A stretch of 64,000 bases of DNA from Rhodospirillaceae bacterium. Its GTDB lineage: Bacteria > Pseudomonadota > Alphaproteobacteria > Bin65. Position numbers and translations under genes: made by a program. This document shows, piece after piece, positions 26,128 through 32,973 of this stretch. The DNA is taken from NCBI GenBank assembly GCA_028819475.1, contig JAPPLJ010000039.1, positions 1 to 64,000 of the forward strand, read 5' to 3'. Position 1 is the stretch's first letter; the number at the start of each line of letters is the position of its first letter. Below the pieces are notes generated by a model. It had not been told where the DNA came from. It ran no database searches and saw nothing but the letters and a program-made list of their open reading frames with translations.

Positions 26128-27336
26128 TTGGACCGGTCGGTCGGCATACTGGACAGGCCGATTGTCGACAGCGCGGCGCATGACGGGGCGTCGGGGCGTC
26201 TTGCCGACCGGCGGGGCCGGCGCGCGCCGTCGGGCACGGCCGCCTCGGCGCACGAACAGCGGCTCATTCGAGTCGGCCTGCTGCTGCCGATCAGCGGTTC
26301 GAGCGGCCTGCACGGGCCGTCGGGCCGGTATTGCGCCCAGTTGGCCGCCGAGGAGATCAACGCGCACGGCGGACTGCTCGGCCGGCGCGTCCAGGTCGTC
26401 GTCGGCGACGGCGGCATGTCGTTCGCCGCGTCGGCCCGGGAAGGCGAGCGGCTGATCGAGGAAGACGGCGTCGCCGCCCTGATCGGCACCCACCCGAGCG
26501 GCGTGCGCGAAATTCTCGGACCGCGAATCGGCCGCCGGCTGCCCTATGTCTACACGCCGATCTTCGAAGGAGACGCCTATGAGCCGGGCGTCTTCTTTCT
26601 CGGCGAGACTGCCTATCAGCAGCTGGCGCCGGTACTGCCCTGGATGAAATCGCATCTCGGCGCCCGCCGCTGGTACCTGATCGGAAACGACTACCGCTGG
26701 CCGCGCGACGTGCATCGCATGGCGCACCGGCTGCTTGCCGGGCAGGAGGCGGAGATCGCCGGCGAGACGATGGTGCCGCTCGAGACCGAGGATTTCGACG
26801 CCGTCATCGGCGAAATCAGCAGGCTGCGGCCCGACGCGCTGATCGTGACGCTGATCGGCAGCGACGCCGTGATTTTCCACCGGGCCTTCACCCGCGCCGG
26901 CCTCGACGAGCGGATCTGGCGGCTGGGCCTTCTGACGGAAGAAAACACGGTTCTCGGTATCGGCCCCGAATGCAGCCGGCGGCTGCTGTCCAGCGCCGCC
27001 TATTTCGCGAACCTGCCCTACCCCGAGAACGAGGCGTTCGTGCGCCGCTACCGGAGCCGGTTCGGCCCGCACGCGCCGGTGCTGAACTCGATCGGCCAGT
27101 CATGCTACGAGGGGCTGATGTTCCTGCACCGGATCGTGTCCGCCGCCGGCAGCCTCGACGTCGAAAAACTGGGCCGGGTTGCCGACGGCCTGGAGATGAC
27201 CGGGCCGCGCGGCCGGATGCGCATGGTCGGCCGGCATTTCGTCAAGGACATGCACCTTGCCGAAGCCGACGGCGTCGAATTCACCATCCGGCAGACCTTT
27301 CCGCAGGTCGAACCGAACAAGGGGACCCCAACGTGA
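26128..27336 (+). CDS. AmiC/FmdD-like amide- or urea-binding protein
   Basis: About 402 aa. From residue about 45 it matches type-I periplasmic-binding proteins of the short-chain amide/urea group (RVGLLLPISGSSGLHGPSGRYCAQLAAEEINAHGG, RLPYVYTPIFEGDAYEPGVF). It has no signal peptide. Instead there is a hydrophilic Arg-rich leader, so it may be cytoplasmic like AmiC of Pseudomonas, which senses amides and controls an amidase operon. The start is uncertain. TTG 26128 follows GGGAGGA by about ten bases, and a further TTG at 26020 is possible. The next gene is the amidase, whose GTG start (27333) overlaps this stop. Confidence 0.8.
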   Translation: MDRSVGILDRPIVDSAAHDGASGRLADRRGRRAPSGTAASAHEQRLIRVGLLLPISGSSGLHGPSGRYCAQLAAEEINAHGGLLGRRVQVVVGDGGMSFAASAREGERLIEEDGVAALIGTHPSGVREILGPRIGRRLPYVYTPIFEGDAYEPGVFFLGETAYQQLAPVLPWMKSHLGARRWYLIGNDYRWPRDVHRMAHRLLAGQEAEIAGETMVPLETEDFDAVIGEISRLRPDALIVTLIGSDAVIFHRAFTRAGLDERIWRLGLLTEENTVLGIGPECSRRLLSSAAYFANLPYPENEAFVRRYRSRFGPHAPVLNSIGQSCYEGLMFLHRIVSAAGSLDVEKLGRVADGLEMTGPRGRMRMVGRHFVKDMHLAEADGVEFTIRQTFPQVEPNKGTPT

Positions 27337-27666
27337 GCAATCCGACGGACTGGACGGCATCGGAAGCGCTGCGCGAAATAGGCGCCGGACGCATTTCGCC
27401 GCGCGAATATGCCGAAGCCCTGCTCGCGCAATGCGAAGCCGCGGCCGGGCTCAATGCCTTCATCCATCTCGATCCCGAACAAGTGCTGGAAGAGGCGGAG
27501 CGCGCGGCCCAGCAGTCGGGCGGCCGGCTGCGCGGGCTGCCGGTGCCGGTGAAGGACAATTTCGATACGGACGGCATGCCGACGACCGGCGGTACGCCCG
27601 GGCTGCGCGACCACCGGCCGGCACGCAATGCGCCCGTGGTCCAGCGGCTGATCGACGAAGGCGCCA

Positions 27667-27674
27667 TAATCATG
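27667..27674 (+). repeat. Target-site duplication, left copy (TAATCATG)
   Basis: Eight bases TAATCATG immediately before the left end of the element are repeated exactly at 31840-31847 after its right end. An 8-bp duplication is typical for IS1595-family transposition. Confidence 0.95.
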
Positions 27675-27697
27675 GGGAATTATATACGAAAGTCACT
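27675..27697 (+). repeat. Left terminal inverted repeat, element 1
   Basis: It starts GGGAATTATATACGA and matches the reverse complement of 31817-31839 at 22 of 23 positions; the mismatch is at base 16. Confidence 0.93.
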
Positions 27698-27753
27698 AGC
27701 CGCTTGACGCGCTAGATGTGGCGACTATCTCTGCCCCAGCCCCAAAATGCGTG

Positions 27754-27779
27754 ACGCCGCGCTTGCCAGAGCGCGGCGT
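27754..27779. other. GC-rich hairpin near left end of element 1
   Basis: ACGCCGCGCT and AGCGCGGCGT form a perfect 10-bp stem with a 6-nt loop. A TTTT follows eight bases later on the reverse strand. It could end reverse-strand transcripts leaving the element, or block forward transcripts entering from the amidase promoter. Confidence 0.5.
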
Positions 27780-27899
27780 TCACAGTGGGGTCAGTCCTGC
27801 ATGAAACAGGGCGAAACTTGATGGATCAATCGCACCGGGGAAATAGGACGATTCCCCTGAACCGTCAAGTGCGCCCTCCGCATGAAGGAGGTGACCGCA

Positions 27900-28226
27900 A
27901 TGACGGTGACTCAACAGCCCGAACCTGTCCGCCTTTCCGCCCGCACCTCTATCACCGGACTCGGCGGCACCGCTGCACTTGCCGAAGCTGTCCGCGCCGC
28001 GCGACGGGATCGGCAGGCGATACTGGAAGCCGGGCGGCGCGCCTTGGAGGGACAGCGCAAGCTGACAGCCGAGGCGAAGCGCGCTGTAGCGGCAGCGACC
28101 TACGAAATGGCGCGGTTCCCGCAAGAGATGGTCCGCGTCCCGGCCAAGCCGAAAGCCGCGCCGGAACCGGAATCGCAGAAGGAATTTCGGGAGCGGATGG
28201 CCGAACGCCATCTGTGGTACGTCTAG
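27900..28226 (+). CDS. Hypothetical protein, element 1 cargo
   Basis: 108 aa, mostly helical and Ala/Arg/Glu-rich (AALAEAVRAARRDRQAILEAGRRALEGQRKLTAEAKRAV), ending EFRERMAERHLWYV. The start is firm: AAGGAGGTG lies six bases before ATG 27900, although the frame is open to an earlier ATG at 27882. No domain recognised. It is a forward-strand gene inside the mobile element, opposite in direction to the transposase operon. A regulatory or accessory role is possible but unsupported. Confidence 0.6.
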   Translation: MTVTQQPEPVRLSARTSITGLGGTAALAEAVRAARRDRQAILEAGRRALEGQRKLTAEAKRAVAAATYEMARFPQEMVRVPAKPKAAPEPESQKEFRERMAERHLWYV

Positions 28227-28362
28227 GCGTCCGGGTCCAGCACCGGGCTGCGCTGGCCTCCGAACTCGCGCAGTCCGCAGGGGCGGCGGCTTCGCTGAAA
28301 TGGCCGCCGCCCCGACCCGACGGCCGGGCGATTGACCCGCCAATCTCGCCGCCCTAGAACGC

Positions 28363-28398
28363 CAACGCCCCCAAGGATGGGAGTCCCCAGGGGCGTTG
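28363..28398. other. Stem-loop between forward cargo genes of element 1
   Basis: CAACGCCCC pairs with GGGGCGTTG (9 bp) around an 18-nt loop, between the 108-aa and 95-aa forward genes. There is no U-run. It may be an attenuator-like or processing structure. Confidence 0.4.
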
Positions 28399-28499
28399 TG
28401 GAAACCTTGCGAGCCGAGGCCGGCCGCGCCCCGTCTATGCTCCATGTAGCGTAAGACGCGCCGCGCCGTCAACGGCCCGCCAAGCATGGAGAGTCAGCC

Positions 28500-28787
28500 G
28501 TGAAGACAGTGCCTAATCCCCTCGATTCGCGTAACTTGCCTGAATCCGACGATTCAGGTCATCCCATTCGTCCTGTGTCGGCCTTGGAAGCGGAACTGGA
28601 CGCAGAGGGCGAAATGATCGTCGTGCAATTCCTTGACCCCGGGAATGAGTGGCCATTTCCGTTTGCTCTGTCTCCGCCGGCGGCGAAGCAGCTTGCAGAA
28701 CTTCTTGAGCAGGCGGTTGAGGATTATCTGCATCCGACTCCGCAGCGTCAGCCCTCACCGGCTCCGATGGTTGGACGAAGGGTATAA
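28500..28787 (+). CDS. Hypothetical protein, element 1 cargo
   Basis: 95 aa starting at GTG 28500 with GGAG about ten bases upstream. The central segment EGEMIVVQFLDPGNEWPFPFALSPPAAKQLAELLEQAVED alternates strand and helix and reads like a small globular domain. A reverse-strand frame (28513-28803, MTSAEIIPF start with a GGGAG box) covers the same bases and is also plausible. The forward call is preferred because a forward-oriented terminator follows at 28869. Function unknown. Confidence 0.45.
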   Translation: MKTVPNPLDSRNLPESDDSGHPIRPVSALEAELDAEGEMIVVQFLDPGNEWPFPFALSPPAAKQLAELLEQAVEDYLHPTPQRQPSPAPMVGRRV

Positions 28788-28868
28788 TCTCGGCGCTGGT
28801 CATGTCGCACACTCCCTGCTAGAAGGGTTGCGCGTGGATTCTCCTCCCTGAGATAACGCATCGTCTTC

Positions 28869-28905
28869 GCCCCGTGCCGGTCCCGCAACCGCACGGGGCT
28901 TTTCT
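28869..28905 (+). terminator. Terminator between convergent units of element 1
   Basis: GCCCCGTGCCGGT and ACCGCACGGGGC form a long stem with one bulged base and a 6-nt loop, followed on the forward strand by TTTTCTGTC. It lies six bases beyond the end of the reverse-strand operon (28907) and 81 bp after the forward gene, so it can serve both directions. Confidence 0.8.
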
Positions 28906-28906
28906 G

Positions 28907-29128
28907 TCAGGCGTCCTTGTCCGTCACGATCCGCACGGGCCGCAGGATCGCCGCCGCTAGTTCGTCCGGCGTTGCGTCGATCCTGACAGGCTCTTCCAGT
29001 TCCGCCTTTGTCGGATAGATCGAGGCCGGGCGCAACCGCACCGTGCGCGGCTCCGGCAGTTCGACCGGCGGCGGGATCGGCGGTTTCTTGCGCTTCGGTT
29101 TCGGCTTGCGCTTCCGCTTTGCGGTCAT
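28907..29128 (-). CDS. Small basic protein coupled to the methyltransferase-HNH gene
   Basis: 73 aa. The first 16 residues are mostly Lys/Arg (MTAKRKRKPKPKRKK), followed by a Pro-rich linker and an acidic-helical end (KAELEEPVRIDATPDELAAAILRP). Its ATG at 29128 overlaps the TGA of the methyltransferase gene as ATGA, so it is translated as the last cistron of the transposase operon. The basic head suggests nucleic-acid binding. No known family was recognised. Confidence 0.65.
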   Translation of the reverse strand: MTAKRKRKPKPKRKKPPIPPPVELPEPRTVRLRPASIYPTKAELEEPVRIDATPDELAAAILRPVRIVTDKDA

Positions 29129-30357
29129 GTCCTGATTCCTTCCGCCTTGAGTCTGGCGACAAATTCCTCCTGCGAGCGCGCGCCCTTCATGGAGTTGCAC
29201 GCCGCACACAGCAGTTGGAGATTGTCGAAGTTGTCCTGCCCGCCCTTGGCCCGCGGCACGACGTGATCCACCGTCATGTTGCGGAACGGGAACAGCACGC
29301 GGCAGCCCGCGCAGATGCCTTCCTGCCGCCCGAACAGCGTGTGCTTGTGCGTTCGATAGTTCGGCAGGTCGCCGAGGTCCGTCCGGGCCGGCACGTCTTC
29401 CCGATGGTGCACGTCGTCGAACAGCGGGCCTCTGTCGTCCCGGAGGCGCTTCAGGACCAGCCGGGCCGCCAGCGGCGACAGGTCGATCCCGGCCCATTCC
29501 CGGTCGAGCCTGTCGGCGGCTACCAGCGCCGTAGCGCAGCCGCAAAACGGGTCAAGCACCATGTCGCCCGGATTGGAGCTGGCCCGAATGATCCGGTCGA
29601 GTAGCACCAGCGGTTTCTGCGTCGGATAGCCGACGCGCTCGGCAGACGGGCCGACGATTTGCTTGATCTCCCAAACATCCCGCATGGGAACGCCCTTCGA
29701 TTTTTCGCCAGTCGCGCGAATGCGTTTTTTCCCGGTTTCCTCATCGTGAAATGTCACGATCTTCTTGCCGCCCTTGATCCTCTTGAGCGTTTCATCGCTC
29801 AACGGGTCGAATAGCTGGTTCCAAATGACATCATCGCCCTTCGCGTATCGCAGAACGATGTCATGCATCCGCTGAAAATTCTTCTGTTTGGAAGGCCAAC
29901 GTCTGTAGAACCAAACGATCTCGTTCCTGAACCGCCCCCCCCCGAAGATCGAGTCCATCAGCATCTTGAGATAGTGGGACGCCGTGGGGTCGCAGTGCAG
30001 ATAGATGCTGCCCGTCTCCTTCAGCAGCCGCTTCATTTCCAGCAACCGCACCGCCATCATGATCAGGTAGGACTTCATGCCCTTGCCGTGCGCGACGCCG
30101 GCGGCGTCAATGATGGCGTACAGCGCGGGCGCCCGGTCGGCTATCTCGCCGTGCCAGGCTTGGTCAACGTCCGAAAGCGTCCAGGTATCCTTGAACGCCG
30201 CCCCGGCGGCTTCCGAGCCTATCGGCGCGGCATAGTCCCGGTTGCTGTTGAACGGCGGATCGAGGTACAGCAGGTCCACCGACTCGCTGTTCATCCCTCG
30301 CATTATATCGAGGTTATCGCCGGTCCAGAGCGTCCGGTTGCGCCAGTTGGCGGGCAT
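29125..30357 (-). CDS. DNA methyltransferase fused to C-terminal HNH nuclease
   Basis: 410 aa. The N-terminal part is an amino-DNA methyltransferase (N4-C or N6-A, beta-class order). The catalytic motif DPPF (residues 33-36, in YLDPPFNSNRDY) comes first and the AdoMet-binding motif DPFCGCATAL (269-278) last, with GYPTQKP before it and HCDPTASHYLK at 121-131. From about residue 335 an HNH domain follows: Cys349 and Cys352, DHVVPRAKGG (364-373), and LLCAACNSMKG with Cys384 and Cys387. Both activities thus sit on one chain, encoded inside an IS1595-family element behind the transposase. ATG 30357 is one base after the preceding stop. Recognition sequence unknown. Confidence 0.9.
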   Translation of the reverse strand: MPANWRNRTLWTGDNLDIMRGMNSESVDLLYLDPPFNSNRDYAAPIGSEAAGAAFKDTWTLSDVDQAWHGEIADRAPALYAIIDAAGVAHGKGMKSYLIMMAVRLLEMKRLLKETGSIYLHCDPTASHYLKMLMDSIFGGGRFRNEIVWFYRRWPSKQKNFQRMHDIVLRYAKGDDVIWNQLFDPLSDETLKRIKGGKKIVTFHDEETGKKRIRATGEKSKGVPMRDVWEIKQIVGPSAERVGYPTQKPLVLLDRIIRASSNPGDMVLDPFCGCATALVAADRLDREWAGIDLSPLAARLVLKRLRDDRGPLFDDVHHREDVPARTDLGDLPNYRTHKHTLFGRQEGICAGCRVLFPFRNMTVDHVVPRAKGGQDNFDNLQLLCAACNSMKGARSQEEFVARLKAEGIRT

Positions 30358-30358
30358 A

Positions 30359-30784
30359 TCAGGACTCGAACAGAAACTCGCCGAGGATCAACTCGCTGAC
30401 GCGCCAGACGGGGAGAGGCTTGCCGTCGATCTTGAGGTCGCACGCCTGCGTTTCCGGGTTCCAGTCCGGGACGATCTCAACATGCGCCTTGTCGGCCCGG
30501 CAGGCGGTGATTGTGGCGTCGTCGCGCCGCACCCGGATAACATCGCCGATATAGTCCTCGTCCTCGACGACGTAGTGCCCGCCGGTATTCACCGGTGACT
30601 CGACCATTCGCCGGATGACCAGCTCGCCGTTCTCGAGATCGGCCTTGAACTGGCGCTTGCCCCGCTTGTCCGAAGATAAGCCGTTGTAGGACCGGATATC
30701 CTTTTTCAGCCGCTTCACCAGTTCGGTCATGTTGTCAGCGGGCGTGCAGTTGGCTCGCGCGACCACCCAATTCTGGGCGCTCAT
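30359..30784 (-). CDS. Hypothetical protein between transposase and methyltransferase
   Basis: 141 aa, no recognised family. A helical start (MTELVKRLKKDIRSYNGLSSDKRGKRQF) is followed by beta-rich sequence (GELVIRRMVESPVNTGGHYVVEDEDYIGDVIRVRRDDATITACRADKAHVEIV). Its ATG overlaps the transposase stop in an ATGA at 30781-30784, and its own stop is one base before the methyltransferase start. Translation of the three proteins is therefore linked. It might be a partner or control subunit of the methyltransferase-nuclease, a guess from position alone. Confidence 0.7.
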   Translation of the reverse strand: MSAQNWVVARANCTPADNMTELVKRLKKDIRSYNGLSSDKRGKRQFKADLENGELVIRRMVESPVNTGGHYVVEDEDYIGDVIRVRRDDATITACRADKAHVEIVPDWNPETQACDLKIDGKPLPVWRVSELILGEFLFES

Positions 30785-31755
30785 GACCGGGCCCCCGATC
30801 CCAGCCCGTTATCGGCGATCAGTTCGCGATACCGGAGCCTTTTGCCGACCCCGCCCGCGGCGATCGCCGACATCATGTCGATTGTGTCGAGATCGCGCAG
30901 ATTGTGGCGGGTCGCGAACTCTCCGACGTACCGGGGCAGGTGCTTGGGCGAAAAGTGGTGGAACACGCCGTCATGGCTGCGGCTGATCGTGGCCCAGAAG
31001 GATTCCAGCCCATTCGTGCTCGCCATGCCCTTGACGTATTCCCCGGCACTGTGGCGGACGGTTTCGTGCGTCCGGTTCGGCAGCCCGCGATAGGCGACCG
31101 CCTCATCCGTGTAGACAGTCGAGCCTTCCGCCGTGTGCTCGGTCACGAAGCGGTGCAGCGTCTCCCGCGTCGTGTCGGGAACGACCTGCGCTTTGACCTT
31201 GCCCGTGGCCCGGTCCCGCAGCCCGGCGACCGGAACCTTCCCGACCGTGCCGCGGCCTGCGTTCAGCTTCTTGGCGGCGTGCTTGTTGCCTTCCTTGCCG
31301 CCGGCATAGAATTCATCCGCCTCGGTCGGCCCGGCGAACAGCGGCTTGCCGCTTTCCATGGCCTTGCGCAGCCGGTGCGACAGGAACCACGCTGATTTCT
31401 GCGTGATTTCCAGATCCCGATGCAGCTTCATGCTCGATACGCCTTTCAGGTTCACCGTGACCAGATAGACGGCGATGGCCCAAGTCTGAAAGCCGAGCTT
31501 CGACCCTTCCATGATGTTGCCCGTCTTGAGCGAAAACATCGGCTGGCCTTTGCAGTCCCGGCAACGGTGCGTCATCGTCTTGTGCTTGATGTTCGACTGC
31601 ACGTTGAACGATCCACAGCGCGGGCAGTACGGGCCTTGCGGCCAGAGCTTCGACTCGAACCACTTGCGGGCCGCGTCGTCGTTCGGGAACATGCCGATCA
31701 GCTTCTTGAGGCTGATGCCTTCGCGATGATGCTTGCCGGGTGCGTTGTGAGCCAT
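30781..31755 (-). CDS. IS1595-family (ISXO2-like) transposase
   Basis: 324 aa. N-terminal zinc ribbon with Cys44/Cys47 (CPRCGS) and Cys65/Cys68 (CRDC). DDE-type catalytic core with Asp147 in TEADEFYAGG, Asp217 in TVYTDEAVAY and Glu251 in NGLESFWA. This is the ISXO2-like layout. It is intact and preceded by a consensus-like promoter in the right end of the element and a GAGGGAC box, so the element may still be mobile. The stop overlaps the start of the 141-aa gene. Confidence 0.95.
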   Translation of the reverse strand: MAHNAPGKHHREGISLKKLIGMFPNDDAARKWFESKLWPQGPYCPRCGSFNVQSNIKHKTMTHRCRDCKGQPMFSLKTGNIMEGSKLGFQTWAIAVYLVTVNLKGVSSMKLHRDLEITQKSAWFLSHRLRKAMESGKPLFAGPTEADEFYAGGKEGNKHAAKKLNAGRGTVGKVPVAGLRDRATGKVKAQVVPDTTRETLHRFVTEHTAEGSTVYTDEAVAYRGLPNRTHETVRHSAGEYVKGMASTNGLESFWATISRSHDGVFHHFSPKHLPRYVGEFATRHNLRDLDTIDMMSAIAAGGVGKRLRYRELIADNGLGSGARS

Positions 31756-31784
31756 TGTCCGTCCCTCTGTTTCGTGATTATAAT
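31755..31784 (+). promoter_or_regulatory. Outward-facing promoter candidate, right end of element 1
   Basis: TTGTCC (31755-31760) and a perfect TATAAT (31779-31784) are 18 bp apart on the forward strand and point out of the element toward the amidase 3' fragment and the ABC transport genes. It overlaps the inward transposase promoter on the other strand. Confidence 0.5.
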
Positions 31785-31796
31785 ATAGGGACGGAC
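31757..31796. promoter_or_regulatory. Inverted repeat covering the transposase ribosome-binding site
   Basis: GTCCGTCCC (31757-31765) and GGGACGGAC (31788-31796) are perfect 9-bp inverted arms. On the reverse strand the distal arm lies in the promoter spacer and the proximal arm contains the GGGAC of the transposase ribosome-binding site. The hairpin would form only in transcripts begun outside the element. It could alternatively be a repressor operator. Confidence 0.6.
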
Positions 31797-31810
31797 GGCG
31801 GCATGTTCAA
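31782..31810 (-). promoter_or_regulatory. Transposase operon promoter, element 1
   Basis: On the reverse strand TTGAAC (31810-31805) and TATATT (31787-31782) are separated by 17 bp, close to the sigma-70 consensus, 27 bp before the transposase start. The CCCTATATT string is shared with the corresponding site of element 2. Confidence 0.65.
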
Positions 31811-31816
31811 GGAAAA

Positions 31817-31839
31817 AGTGACTGTCGTATATAATTCCC
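31817..31839 (-). repeat. Right terminal inverted repeat, element 1
   Basis: It is the reverse complement of the left repeat at 22 of 23 positions and ends ATAATTCCC at the junction with the duplicated TAATCATG. Confidence 0.93.
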
Positions 31840-31847
31840 TAATCATG
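31840..31847 (+). repeat. Target-site duplication, right copy (TAATCATG)
   Basis: Identical to 27667-27674. Its last three bases are the Met codon at which the amidase frame resumes. Confidence 0.95.
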
Positions 31848-32921
31848 GGCAAGCTCAACATGCACGAGCTGGCCTTCGGCATTACCTCGAACAACAGCGC
31901 TTTCGGTCCCGCGCGCAACCCGTACGGTCCCGACCGGATTCCCGGCGGCAGCAGCGGCGGCTCAGGCGCCGCGGTCGGGGCGCGCATGGCGCCGGTCGCC
32001 CTGGGCTCGGACACCGGCGGCTCCGTGCGCATCCCGGCTGCCCTGTGCGGCGTGGCGGGCCTGCGTCCGACCACCGGCCGCTACAGCCAGGCCGGTATTG
32101 TGCCGATCTCCCGCACCCGCGATACGGCCGGCCCGCTGGCCCGTTCGGTCGAGGATCTCGCCCTGTTCGACAGCGTCGTCACGAACGAACCGGACGGCCT
32201 TGCGGCGACCGCTCTGGCGGGCGCAAGGATCGGCGTTCCCCGCGGCCATTTCTTCGAGAACCTGCATCCCGAAACCGCCCGCGTGGCCGAAGAAGCGCTG
32301 GCTGCCCTCACCGCGGCCGGCACCGTGCTGGTCGAGGCGGATATGCCGGACGTGCCGAAACTCGACGAGGCGGCGGGCTTCCCGATCGCGCTCTACGAAA
32401 CAGTCGTCGACCTGAACCGCTACCTGTCGGGCCACGGGCTGCCGATCGATTACCCCGCCCTGGCGGGCGCCGCCGCCAGCCCGGACGTCGCCGGCCTGTT
32501 GCAGAGCCTGACGACGCCGGAGGGCGCGATCCCGGAGACGGTCTATCGCGAGGCGCTCGACGCGACGCGGCCGGCGCTCCAGGCCGCCTACGCCGACTGG
32601 TTCGCGGCGAACGACGTTCTGGCGGCGATCTTCCCGACGACGCCCTTGCCCGCTGCCCAGATCGGCGAGGACGAGACCGTCGAGCTGAACGGCGAGCCGG
32701 TACCGACCTTCCTCACCTTCATCCGCAACACCAGCCCGTCGAGCGTCGCCGGCATCCCCGGCGTCACCCTGCCGGCCGGCCTGTCCGCCGACGGCCTGCC
32801 CATCGGCATGGAACTCGACGGCCCGGCGGGCAGCGACCGCGCCCTGCTGGCGTTGAGCGCCGCGGTCGAAGAAATCCTGCCGGCTACGCCGGCACCGGCT
32901 TCAAGCGGGACCGGCGAATGA
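31845..32921 (+). pseudogene. Amidase, 3' fragment
   Basis: 359 codons continuing the amidase-signature enzyme: MGKLNMHELAFGITSNNS, the Gly/Ser-rich signature IPGGSSGGSGAAV with the cis-serine, and GSDTGGSVRIPAALCG with the nucleophilic serine. It lacks the lysine of the triad, which is in the 5' fragment. The frame is open back through the element end, and an ATG at 31803 within the element would give an 18-residue foreign leader. The remainder of the gene shows no other damage. In the uninterrupted state it would hydrolyse an amide delivered by the adjoining transporter. Confidence 0.9.
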
Positions 32922-32973
32922 ACCGCCGGTCCCCCCAGGTGGCAATCGAACCTATCAACAGGGAGTGAACGTC

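Larger units (their letters stand above)
27333..27704 (+). pseudogene. Amidase, 5' fragment, interrupted by IS1595-family element
   Basis: The first 114 codons belong to an amidase-signature family enzyme: GTG start overlapping the upstream stop, then LRGLPVPVKDNFDTDGMPTTGGTPG with the catalytic-triad lysine in VPVKDN. The frame enters the element after GAIIMG and stops 30 bases later at 27704. The two serines of the triad lie in the fragment beyond the element (31845-32921). Joining 27674 to 31848 restores an intact frame of 471 codons (GAIIMGKLNMHELAFG), so the break is recent and clean. The fragment alone cannot be active. Confidence 0.92.
27675..31839 (-). mobile_element. IS1595-family element with HNH-methyltransferase cargo (4165 bp)
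   Basis: Terminal inverted repeats of 23 bp with one mismatch bound the element: 27675-27697 and 31817-31839, each starting GGGAATTATATACGA inward. It is flanked by the 8-bp duplication TAATCATG. Reading inward from the right end on the reverse strand are the transposase, a 141-aa protein, a methyltransferase-HNH fusion and a 73-aa basic protein. Their junctions are ATGA, 1 bp and ATGA, so they form one coupled operon. From the left end, two short forward genes converge on it, with a hairpin terminator between the units. The insertion splits an amidase gene. IS1595 (ISXO2-like) elements are known to make 8-bp duplications, and some carry passenger genes. Confidence 0.93.

Noticed and set aside
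29125-30357. Ordinary type II restriction-modification operon
   Set aside because: There is no separate restriction gene; the nuclease domain is on the methyltransferase chain and the genes lie within terminal repeats.
27675-31839. Composite transposon with two IS copies
   Set aside because: Only one transposase is present and the outer ends form a single pair of inverted repeats with one 8-bp duplication, so it is a unit element with cargo.
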